Assembly: GCA_027067965.1 (NCBI GenBank)
Contig: JAMOUV010000002.1
Coordinates: 143,022 to 207,021, forward strand
Direction of reading: 5' to 3'
Length of the DNA: 64,000 nucleotides
Origin: Flavobacteriales bacterium
GTDB taxonomy: Bacteria > Bacteroidota > Bacteroidia > Flavobacteriales > Flavobacteriaceae
Positions 37,008 to 44,199 of the stretch are shown here, one piece after another (position 1 is the first letter of the stretch; every line of letters starts with the position of its first letter). The translations under genes and the position numbers were made by a program. The notes under the pieces were generated by a model. That model saw only the letters and a list, made by a program, of their open reading frames with translations, ran no database searches and was not told the origin of the DNA.

Positions 37008-38813
37008 TCACCCCTTCTTCGTCCCCCGTCCGAAATACGCATCAATACTTTCCGCCGCATAAAATCCGTCGGCGATGGCCGAGATGGCATCCACTTTGCC
37101 GTATTTGACGGCGTCGCCGCCGGCCCAAAGTTTGGGATAGCCCGTAAAGCGGTTGTCGTCCACTTTGATTTTGCCGCGGACAAATTCCAGCGCTTCTTCC
37201 ACCTCCTTAGGCAGCAGGCTGAAATCCGCTTTTTGGCCGATGGCCGCAATCACGGCGTCGCATTCGATGATGGTTTCGCTGCCTTCGATAGGCACCGGTC
37301 GCGGACGACCGCCACCTTCCGGTTTCACAAGTTGCGCCCGTACGTATTCGATGGCTTTCAGGCGGCCGTTTTCGTCCTTGATGATACGCGTGGGAATGGC
37401 TTTCTCGATGATTTCCACGCCTTCTTCCAATGCGCCTTCGATTTCCTCGTCGTCGGCCGGCATGTCCACGATGCGGCGGCGGTAGAGTTGCACCACTTCG
37501 GCACCCAAACGGCGGCTTACGCGCGAGCTGTCCATGGACACGTCGCCACCGCCCACCACGACCACCTTCTTGCCGATGTCCACCGGCTCGCCGGCGTTCA
37601 CCTTGCCCAGGAAGTCGATGGCGGTCCACACACCCGGCGCATCATCGCCTTCGATGCCCAGGTTCCAGCCCTTTTGCAAGCCCACGCCCATAAACACGGC
37701 GTCGTGTTGGTTGTAGATTTCGTCAAATGTGATGTCCTTGCCCACGGCGGTGTTGAAATGGATTTTTACGCCCACGGATTTCATATAATCCACCTGTTTT
37801 TGGATGCTGTCGTACGGCAGGCGGTATTTGGGAATGCCGTACATGATCATACCACCCGGATCTTTTTTGGCTTCGTAAATGGTAACGTCGTAGCCCTTCA
37901 AGGTCAGGTAGTAGCCGGCGGTCAATCCGGCGGGACCGGCACCGATGATGCCCACCTTGATGCCGTTGGGTTCGCGGATTTCGGGATCCACGATTTTGCG
38001 GATCATATCGGCGTTTTCGGCCCGTTCGGTGGCGTAGCGTTTCAGCCAGCGGATGGCCACGGCATCGCCGCGCACTTGCAACGAACAGATGCTTTCGCAA
38101 CGGCGCGTACACACCTTACCGCACATTTCCGGCAGGTCGTTGTTGTCGTAAATAATCTTGATGGCCGCTTCGTCGTCGCCGCGCGAAATGGCGTTGATAT
38201 ATTCGGGAATGTGCATATGCACCGGACAGTTTTCCGTACACAAACCGCAGGTAATACAACGGCTCGCCTCGATGCGTGCTTCCTGCTCCGTGTAGCCCAA
38301 AAAGACCTCGGCAAACGACTTGACGCGCGTTTCGGGATCCAGTTCGCGCATAGGCACGCGTTCGAAAAGGTTCAGGCTGATATCCTTGTCGGCCGTAAAG
38401 CTGATTTGTTCCTTGGCTTCGGGATTGTCCTTGCCCGGCGTCATCAGGAAGTCGTACGGATCCGGCGACACTTTGATAAAGTCTTTGGTCATGTTCAACG
38501 AACCGGTGGGACATACGTCCACACACAAGGCACAATAGCAACAACGCCCGTAATCCACGCGCGGACGCAGGCCGCTATCGCCCGGCTGCCCTTCCACGCC
38601 TTCCACTTCCACCATGTCGATGGCTTCGTTCATACAAATGGTGGAACAGTTGCCGCAACCGATACACAATTCCAAATCATTATAATGAAATCCCCGGTAC
38701 CGGTCCGACACTTCCTTGGTCTTATCCGGATACGGAATGGTATGCGGCTCCTTGGCGATTTGCTTTAACGCGCCGAGCGGGACTAATATGCCTTTAAGAT
38801 CTATAATGCTCAT
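37008..38813 (-). CDS. MbxN/NuoI-like ferredoxin domain fused to GltD/NfnB-like flavoprotein
   Basis: This 601-residue protein is the last gene of the MBX-type operon. Residues 1-110 resemble NuoI/MbxN, with two [4Fe-4S] motifs (Cys 50, 53, 56, 60 and Cys 91, 94, 97, 101). Residues ~180-250 are the iron-sulphur domain of glutamate synthase small subunit (Cys 186, 189, 192, 196 and 231, 235, 239, 243). Residues 285-600 are the two-dinucleotide-binding module: FAD loop GIIGAGPAGLTAG (288-300) and NAD(P) loop VVVVGGGDVSMDSSR (417-431), followed by YRRR, which suggests NADPH. It would pass electrons between NAD(P)H and the J/K/L arm. No glutamate synthase large subunit is present. A separate MbxN gene is absent, so the fusion probably fills that place. 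Confidence 0.88.
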   Translation of the reverse strand: MSIIDLKGILVPLGALKQIAKEPHTIPYPDKTKEVSDRYRGFHYNDLELCIGCGNCSTICMNEAIDMVEVEGVEGQPGDSGLRPRVDYGRCCYCALCVDVCPTGSLNMTKDFIKVSPDPYDFLMTPGKDNPEAKEQISFTADKDISLNLFERVPMRELDPETRVKSFAEVFLGYTEQEARIEASRCITCGLCTENCPVHMHIPEYINAISRGDDEAAIKIIYDNNDLPEMCGKVCTRRCESICSLQVRGDAVAIRWLKRYATERAENADMIRKIVDPEIREPNGIKVGIIGAGPAGLTAGYYLTLKGYDVTIYEAKKDPGGMIMYGIPKYRLPYDSIQKQVDYMKSVGVKIHFNTAVGKDITFDEIYNQHDAVFMGVGLQKGWNLGIEGDDAPGVWTAIDFLGKVNAGEPVDIGKKVVVVGGGDVSMDSSRVSRRLGAEVVQLYRRRIVDMPADDEEIEGALEEGVEIIEKAIPTRIIKDENGRLKAIEYVRAQLVKPEGGGRPRPVPIEGSETIIECDAVIAAIGQKADFSLLPKEVEEALEFVRGKIKVDDNRFTGYPKLWAGGDAVKYGKVDAISAIADGFYAAESIDAYFGRGTKKG

Positions 38814-38851
38814 AATTACTATTTTTCAATTAAAGATGAATTTTTGTTTTC

Positions 38852-38973
38852 GGTAAACGGTAAACGGTAAATGGGAAACGTTTTTTTTCGGTAAACGGTA
38901 AATGGGAAATGGGAAACGGTTTTTTCGGTAAACGGTAAATGGGAAATGGGAAACGTGTTTTTTTGGTAAACAG
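38852..38973. repeat. heptamer-period repeat, downstream arm of element D
   Basis: GGTAAAC, GGTAAAT and GGGAAAC units follow with a 7-nt period in three blocks separated by T-runs. They lie between the flavoprotein start and the end of the four-helix-bundle gene. The complementary motif family occupies the other flank. Confidence 0.8.
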
Positions 38974-39005
38974 GAAAGTAATATATTAATGTATCAGTAT
39001 GCATT

Positions 39006-39380
39006 TCATTTAGTTTTTTTGGTATTTTCTTTTTCATTTATATGACGGATAAAGCCCGATATTAATTGAGAGATTTGCATGGTCAATTGATACAAGCGTT
39101 TAAAATCTTCATCGCTTATTTTGTTTAAATCCTTAGCCAAGTAAAGCATAGATCTTACTTCCGCAGTGGAACCTTTGGCCATGTAAAGAAAGTAGGTGAA
39201 TTCTTTTTCGGTTTTCCGTTCAAATCCCTCGGCAATATTATTCATGATGGAAACGGAAGCACGTTGAATTTGATTTTTAAATTCAAAATCTTTTTGACCT
39301 TCGAATGTTTTATAAATATCCAAAGTCAATTGTCTTGCCTTTTGCCAGGAGATAATATCTTCAAACCGAAGTATGCCCAT
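39006..39380 (-). CDS. four-helix-bundle protein (S23-like), element D
   Basis: The 124-residue protein has the family pattern: FEDIISWQKARQLTLDIYKTF, FEFKNQIQRASVSIMNNIAEGFERKTEKEFTYFLYMAKGSTAEVRSMLYLAKDL. It is clearly diverged from the three near-identical copies upstream. It sits between the L-subunit gene and the flavoprotein gene, on the same strand. Its flanks are built from 7-nt units instead of 8-nt units. The end (NEKENTKKTK) is basic. Confidence 0.85.
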   Translation of the reverse strand: MGILRFEDIISWQKARQLTLDIYKTFEGQKDFEFKNQIQRASVSIMNNIAEGFERKTEKEFTYFLYMAKGSTAEVRSMLYLAKDLNKISDEDFKRLYQLTMQISQLISGFIRHINEKENTKKTK

Positions 39381-39413
39381 TTTTAATATTTATAATTTTC
39401 CTAATTCAATTTT

Positions 39414-39584
39414 TCATTTACCATTTCACGTTCCACATTCTCCATTTTCCATTCCACGTTTCCCGTCTTCCGTTCTCCTTTTCACATTCCACATTCTCCG
39501 TTCTCCGTTCCACATTCCATGGTTACCGTTCTCCGTTCTCCATTTTCCGTTTCACATTCCACGTTTCCCGTTTCCCGTTTCCCG
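39414..39584. repeat. heptamer-period repeat, upstream arm of element D
   Basis: About 24 consecutive degenerate heptamers (CATTTAC, CATTTCA, CGTTCCA, CATTCTC, CGTTTCC and relatives, consensus CRTTYYM) run up to the stop codon of the L-subunit gene. The orientation is opposite to the downstream arm at 38852-38973. Confidence 0.85.
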
Positions 39585-40700
39585 TCACCTTTCCATTTCC
39601 GGCGGACAAGCCCCCAGCGAGTTCAAGATAAACGACACATCGGCGATATTTTCGCCCGGCAGGATTTTTTCCAGTACGGTGATGCCGTTGGTATAGGCGG
39701 CGCCACGCAGGTGGACGCGTCTCGGTTTTTCGCTGCCGTCGCTGACCACGTAGAAACCGATTTCGCCACGTACGCTTTCGGTTTTGACCCATGCCTCGCC
39801 TTTCGGCACGCGCCATTTCATGGGATTGGGAATGCGGTTGTAGTAGCTGCCGCCCGGCATTTTTTCCAATGCCTGCCGCACGATGCGGATGGATTGCTTG
39901 ATTTCGTCGCGGCGTACCAATGCCCGTGCCCACACATCGCCCCCTTCGTAGGTGGGAATGTCGAAGTCCAGCTCCCCGTAGGCGGCATACGGTTCGTCCT
40001 TGCGCACGTCGTGTGCGATGCCTACGCCTTTGAGCGGCGGACCGGTAACGCCCCATTCCACGGCTTTGTCCTTGGGAATGATGCCTACGCCTTGCGCCCT
40101 TTTTTGGAACACGGCGTTGTCGAACAGCAGGTGGTTGTAGTCGGTCAGGCGTTTTTCCAGATAGTCCATGACGCGCAACGCCTTGTCTTTCCAGCCCTTG
40201 GGAAGGTCGCGACGCACGCCGCCCGGCCAAATATACATGTGGTAAATCCGCGCGCCGGTCAGGTCCTCGAACAGGTCCAGGACGTAGTTGCGGTCGCCCA
40301 CGGTCCATTGCCCCAGCGTATAGAGCCCCGCCGAACCGGCCTGACCGCCGTACCACAGCAGGAAGGATTGGATACGTGCCAATTCGGCCACAATGGTACG
40401 GATATATTGCGCCCGCGGCGGCACCTCGCGTCCTTCGATGGCTTCCACCGCCCGCGCGTAGGTCAGCTCCATGGGATCCGGCTCCGGCACACAGAAGCGG
40501 CACAGCAAGGTGAAGGACTGCAACCAGTTGCGTTGTTCGATAAGTTTTTCGAAAGCCCGGTGCAGGTAGCCGATATGCGTTTCGGCACTCACCACCGTGT
40601 CGCCGATCACCTTCAATTTGACCATCATATTCCCCGTTATCCCCGGATGCTGCGGCCCGATGAATAAGGTGGTTTCTTTATTTCGCTTTATATTGATCAT
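39585..40700 (-). CDS. MBX-type complex L subunit (NuoD / hydrogenase large-subunit-like)
   Basis: The 371-residue protein aligns with the 49-kDa/NuoD family: IGPQHPG at 14-20, AETHIGYLHRAFEKLIEQRNW at 39-59, ARAVEAIEG and GARIYHMYIWPGGVRRDLP. The position of the first hydrogenase CxxC holds Cys70-Val-Pro-Glu73, and that of the second holds Cys365-Pro-Pro-Glu368, so both Ni-binding pairs are reduced to CxxE. Cys67 is an extra residue. It is therefore neither a [NiFe] hydrogenase nor a typical NuoD. It faces the quinone- or sulphur-site side of the complex by homology. It is flanked by elements A and D. Confidence 0.9.
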   Translation of the reverse strand: MINIKRNKETTLFIGPQHPGITGNMMVKLKVIGDTVVSAETHIGYLHRAFEKLIEQRNWLQSFTLLCRFCVPEPDPMELTYARAVEAIEGREVPPRAQYIRTIVAELARIQSFLLWYGGQAGSAGLYTLGQWTVGDRNYVLDLFEDLTGARIYHMYIWPGGVRRDLPKGWKDKALRVMDYLEKRLTDYNHLLFDNAVFQKRAQGVGIIPKDKAVEWGVTGPPLKGVGIAHDVRKDEPYAAYGELDFDIPTYEGGDVWARALVRRDEIKQSIRIVRQALEKMPGGSYYNRIPNPMKWRVPKGEAWVKTESVRGEIGFYVVSDGSEKPRRVHLRGAAYTNGITVLEKILPGENIADVSFILNSLGACPPEMER

Positions 40701-40715
40701 AGTAATTTGTTTTCT

Positions 40716-40835
40716 GTTAAATCGTTAAACCGTGCAATCGTGCAATCGGTCTTTTATTTTTGTTAAATCGTTAAACCGTGCAATCGTGCAATCGGTCTTT
40801 TATTTTTGTTAAACCGTGTAATCGTGCAACCGGAT
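40716..40835. repeat. octamer-period repeat, downstream arm of element A
   Basis: Two 46-base units and a shorter third follow each other. Each is made of octamers (GTTAAATC, GTTAAACC, GTGCAATC, GTGCAATC) plus GG and a T-rich spacer. The tract starts 15 bases before the L-subunit gene start and ends at the stop codon of the four-helix-bundle gene. Confidence 0.88.
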
Positions 40836-41240
40836 TTATTTTTCATTGTCGTTCGCTTTTTGTTGTTGGTAGAATTTTTGCAAATTGTTTAATTGATTGG
40901 AAATGTGTGCAATTTTTTCGCGAAAAGGGATTAAATCATCTTTTTGGATAAATCCCAGTTCGTTGGCTAAAATTAATTGGCTCATTACTTCCATTAAACT
41001 TGAAAAAGTCACGGTAATAAAATGCGACTTGGCCGTTAATGTATTTCTTGAAGTTCCTTCGGCTATGTTAGATGAAACCGAAACCGCGCTTCGTCGTAAT
41101 TGCGAAGTCAAACCGAATTTTTCATCACCGGGAAATGATTTGGTTAAATCGTAAACCATTTTGCTCAATTCAATGGCATTTTTCCAAACATCCAATTTCT
41201 CAAAAGGAAAATTATACGGATATGTCTTTTTCTCCCTCAT
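40836..41240 (-). CDS. four-helix-bundle protein (S23-like), element A
   Basis: The 134-residue protein shows FEKLDVWKNAIELSKMVYDLTKSFPGDEKFGLTSQLRRSAVSVSSNIAEGTSRN, HFITVTFSSLMEVMSQLILANELGF and a C-terminal coiled helix with KFYQQQKANDNEK. It differs from the copy at 45289-45693 at only four residues. The gene lies between the K and L subunit genes in the direction of transcription. The fold is that of proteins encoded in 23S rRNA intervening sequences and of the Avd accessory protein; nucleic-acid binding is likely but the role is unknown. Confidence 0.87.
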   Translation of the reverse strand: MREKKTYPYNFPFEKLDVWKNAIELSKMVYDLTKSFPGDEKFGLTSQLRRSAVSVSSNIAEGTSRNTLTAKSHFITVTFSSLMEVMSQLILANELGFIQKDDLIPFREKIAHISNQLNNLQKFYQQQKANDNEK

Positions 41241-41351
41241 CGATTTAACGGTTTAACGGTTCAACGGTTTAACAACTATCATCGGTTTAACGGTTTAACG
41301 ATTTAACGGTTTAACAACTATCATCGGTTTAACGATTTAACGATTTAACAA
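41241..41351. repeat. octamer-period repeat, upstream arm of element A
   Basis: GATTTAAC, GGTTTAAC and GGTTCAAC octamers run from the four-helix-bundle start codon to the stop codon of the K-subunit gene, interrupted twice by AACTATCATC. They are the reverse complement of the GTTAAATC/GTTAAACC octamers in the downstream arm, so the gene is bracketed by inverted arrays. Confidence 0.88.
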
Positions 41352-41906
41352 TTAATCCCTCGAATATTTCTTCGCAAAATCCGGTACTTTTTCGCCGGTG
41401 CGTTTGGTGATATATTCGCGCACGTTTTGTGCGTCCTCACGTCCGGGACGTGTTTCGTAGGTTTCCATGGCGTATTTACGCGTGTCGAAATCGCGGCGCA
41501 TCGGCGGCGGACCTTCCCAGCCTTCCAGGATAAATTCACGCGGCGCTTTCAGGCCCGGAAATTCGATGCCGAACATTTCGCGGATTTCGCGCTCGTAGGT
41601 ATGCGCTTGGTCCCAAATGGTATCGATATTTTCCATTTCGGGATTTTCGCGGTCGATGCGTGTTTTGACCAGCACGGTGGTTTTATCCTCCGGCCGCCAG
41701 ACGATATACACCAGTTCGAATTGCCCTTCCTCGATCCAATCCACACACGAAATATGGTTCAGATGAATAAATCCCATTTGATTTTTCAGGTAGAGCAACA
41801 TACTCGACACACGGTTTTTATCCACCTCCACCGTGATTTGGCGATCGCGAAGGATTTTGGCGTCCGTACCGAAAATTTCGTTTAGTTTGGTTATTACTTC
41901 ATTCAT
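41352..41906 (-). CDS. MBX-type complex K subunit (NuoC-like)
   Basis: The 184-residue protein matches the 30-kDa/NuoC family: FIHLNHISCVDWIEEGQFELVYIVW, then TIWDQAHTYEREIREMFGIEFPG and LEGWEGPPPMRRDF. It joins the J and L subunits in the peripheral arm. The C-terminal ~40 residues (ETYETRPGREDAQNVREY) extend beyond the usual end. Its ends are bounded by elements A and B. Confidence 0.9.
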   Translation of the reverse strand: MNEVITKLNEIFGTDAKILRDRQITVEVDKNRVSSMLLYLKNQMGFIHLNHISCVDWIEEGQFELVYIVWRPEDKTTVLVKTRIDRENPEMENIDTIWDQAHTYEREIREMFGIEFPGLKAPREFILEGWEGPPPMRRDFDTRKYAMETYETRPGREDAQNVREYITKRTGEKVPDFAKKYSRD

Positions 41907-41921
41907 GATTGGATATTTTCT

Positions 41922-42047
41922 GTTAAATCGTTAAACCGTGCAATCGTGCAATCGGATTTAATTTTGTTAAACCGTGCAATCGATAAATCGTGCAACCGGT
42001 CTTTTATTTTTGTTAAATCGTTAAACCGTGCAATCGTGCAACCGGAT
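41922..42047. repeat. octamer-period repeat, downstream arm of element B
   Basis: GTTAAATC, GTTAAACC and GTGCAATC octamers in three blocks with T-rich spacers lie between the K-subunit start (15 bases away) and the end of the four-helix-bundle pseudogene. The second block is shuffled (GATAAATC). Confidence 0.87.
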
Positions 42048-42457
42048 TTATTTGTCATTGTCATTGTCATTCGCTTTTTGTTGTTGGTAGAATTTTTTCA
42101 AATTGTTTAATTGATTGGAAATATGTGCAATTTTTTCGCGAAAAGGGATTAAATCATCTTTTTGGATAAATCCCAGTTCGTTGGCTAAAATTAATTGGCT
42201 CATTACTTCCATTAAACTAGAAAAGGCCACCGTTACGAAATGTGACTTGGCCGTTAATGTATTTCTTGAAGTTCCTTCGGCTATGTTAGATGAAACCGAT
42301 ACAGCGCTTCGTCGTAATTGCGAAGTCAAACCGAATTTTTCATCACCGGGAAATGATTTGGTTAAATCGTAAACCATTTTGCTCAATTTAATGGCATTTT
42401 CCAAACATCCAATTTCTCAAAAGGAAAATTATACGTATATGTCTTTTTCTCCCTCAT
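42048..42457 (-). pseudogene. four-helix-bundle gene copy B, N-terminal frameshift
   Basis: The sequence is nearly identical to copies A and C. One T is missing in the run of T's at about 42396-42399 (four instead of five), which shifts the frame after the first ~20 codons from the ancestral ATG at 42457. The downstream frame stays open and could start at an internal TTG (42404), giving 118 residues without the first helix part. A small duplication (GACAAT) adds two residues to the C-terminus. It is the only damaged copy of the three. Confidence 0.8.
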
Positions 42458-42537
42458 CGATTTAACGGTTTAACGGTTCAACGGTTTAACAAATTTCATC
42501 GGTTTAACGGTTCAACGATTTAACGATTTAACAAACC
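42458..42537. repeat. octamer-period repeat, upstream arm of element B
   Basis: GATTTAAC, GGTTTAAC and GGTTCAAC octamers, interrupted by AAATTTCATC, run up to the stop codon of the J-subunit gene. The orientation is inverted relative to 41922-42047. Confidence 0.87.
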
Positions 42538-43185
42538 TCACCAGTTGTATTCATCCGGAAAATCCCAATTCTTAATCACTTTCCGTTGATTGGCGCGATA
42601 CCAATCCAGGTTTTTACGGTAGCATTCGCCGTTGCCGGCGTTGCCGTTTTGGATCATTTCCTGCAATTTGGCAAAGCCCTTCAACACCGCTTCCGGCCTC
42701 GGCATGCAGCCCGCGATATACACATCCACCGGAATGTAGCGGTCCAAGGCCTTAATGGTGTTGTAACTGTCGAAATACATGCCGCCGTTTATGGTACACG
42801 AGCCGAAGGCCACCACGTATTTGGGATCCTGCATTTGTTCATATACGCGGATAACGCGCTTCAAGGTCTTAACGGACAAATAGCCCGTGATCATCAGCAC
42901 GTCGGCTTGGCGCGGTGTGGCGGCGCCCCGGATGCCCAGGCGTTCGGCATCGTAGCGGGACGTCAGCGTGGCCGGAATTTCAATGGCGCCGCAGCCGGTG
43001 CCGTAGGCCAGCAGAAACAGGGAGTGTTTGCGCGCAAAATTCAGGATAAATTCCACCGTCTTTTGCGTCTCTTTATCGTTGACGCGTCCCGCCGAAGTAC
43101 AGCGCGGCGCAAAGTCGATTTTGGCCTGCTCGATTTGTTCCTTCGTCGGTCGCGTGATGATGCGTATGCCTTTGGTGTCGGACAT
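42538..43185 (-). CDS. MBX-type complex J subunit (NuoB / hydrogenase small-subunit-like)
   Basis: The 215-residue protein belongs to the NuoB/PSST family, which carries the terminal [4Fe-4S] cluster next to the L subunit. It shows AYGTGCGAIEIPA (Cys65), ADVLMITGYLS, YVVAFGSCTINGGMY (Cys130) and VDVYIAGCMPRPEA (Cys160). NuoB has two adjacent cysteines at the first site, while here Cys65 is followed by Gly66, and the other hydrogenase-type position (63) is Thr. Only three of the four usual ligands are thus present. Other cysteines at residue 29 and near the C-terminus lie outside the motifs. Confidence 0.9.
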   Translation of the reverse strand: MSDTKGIRIITRPTKEQIEQAKIDFAPRCTSAGRVNDKETQKTVEFILNFARKHSLFLLAYGTGCGAIEIPATLTSRYDAERLGIRGAATPRQADVLMITGYLSVKTLKRVIRVYEQMQDPKYVVAFGSCTINGGMYFDSYNTIKALDRYIPVDVYIAGCMPRPEAVLKGFAKLQEMIQNGNAGNGECYRKNLDWYRANQRKVIKNWDFPDEYNW

Positions 43186-43188
43186 AAT

Positions 43189-44187
43189 TTATTGTTTTAA
43201 TGTATAATATTTTTTTAATTCTTCTAATACTAATGGTGTATACCAATCTTTTGCTATTCCTTGTTTTTTAATAGGATCCAAATAACGTTTTTTATGATAA
43301 GTAGGATTACCTTTTAAACCCTTTAAAATTCTATAAAATTTAGAATTTTGTTTGAAATCAGAAAATAAATTTCTGGCTTTTTTTACTACCATATCAAAAG
43401 TTAATGTATATAAATCCTTGTACAAATGTGTTTCTTCAACTTGTACTTTCTTTTTTGCATCCTTCGATAATTGGATATCTCCACTTATAATATTATTAAC
43501 CGTTAATTTCGCATTTTCTTGATCTTTGGTTATCCCTACAATAATATCCGCATTTTTTATCCTATTCTCATTAATGACTGCAACTTGGAAAGTAGAAAAA
43601 ATTGGTTCATCTATTCCTTCCTCATATAAGTTTTTTGTTCTTTCAAAAAGTCTTCTAATAAATTCTTTTGTAGAATAAGAAGTATAATTATTTTGTGAAT
43701 TTGGACTTAAAAAATCGATAGGATTACTAAATGGCTTAAAACCAATTGGCAGTAAAAATAAACTACATTCTTCTGCTAAATCATAATTAAAATGTTTCTT
43801 TAAAAAATTATTGAATAAAAGAATATTTTTATATAAAAGAGCGAACAAAATTGCGTCAATTGGATCTTTATAAAAATGTATAATATGGTTTCTATATTCA
43901 TATAAAGAATTCAAATTTTCTTCGATAACTTTAAAATCTTTTCCTAATGTAGATGATACAAATTTCACACATTCCTCAAATGGCTTTGTTCTTCCATCCT
44001 TTTTAATTAATTTAACATCTGGATGATATTCATTTATATAAGCTTTAAGCATAAGTTCCCATGCATTTATAACTAAAATGGTAACGATCTCATACCTATA
44101 ATCAATTTTCGGTTTATTATGAAGCTCAATAGCACTAATTATAGCAGATTTAGCGTTTTCTATCAAGGCTTCTGTTAATGGTTTCAT
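43189..44187 (-). CDS. DUF3644 protein with HEPN-type R-x4-H motif
   Basis: The 332-residue protein begins ENAKSAIISAIELHNKPKIDYRYEIVTILVINAWELMLKAYI, the DUF3644 pattern. Residues 99-104 (RNHIIH) form the R-x4-H motif of HEPN ribonucleases. DUF3644 proteins are predicted abortive-infection or RNA-cleaving factors. The gene is A/T-rich and lies inside the G/C-richer respiratory operon, 12 bases after the M-subunit gene and 3 bases before the J-subunit gene, on the same strand. The position suggests insertion without breaking the operon. A structural role in the complex is unlikely because no membrane or cofactor motif is seen. Confidence 0.78.
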   Translation of the reverse strand: MKPLTEALIENAKSAIISAIELHNKPKIDYRYEIVTILVINAWELMLKAYINEYHPDVKLIKKDGRTKPFEECVKFVSSTLGKDFKVIEENLNSLYEYRNHIIHFYKDPIDAILFALLYKNILLFNNFLKKHFNYDLAEECSLFLLPIGFKPFSNPIDFLSPNSQNNYTSYSTKEFIRRLFERTKNLYEEGIDEPIFSTFQVAVINENRIKNADIIVGITKDQENAKLTVNNIISGDIQLSKDAKKKVQVEETHLYKDLYTLTFDMVVKKARNLFSDFKQNSKFYRILKGLKGNPTYHKKRYLDPIKKQGIAKDWYTPLVLEELKKYYTLKQ

Positions 44188-44199
44188 GAATTAAAGTTT

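Noticed and set aside
39585..43185. J/K/L genes as a [NiFe] hydrogenase
   Set aside because: Both CxxC nickel sites of the large subunit are changed to CxxE, and no hydrogenase maturation genes are nearby.
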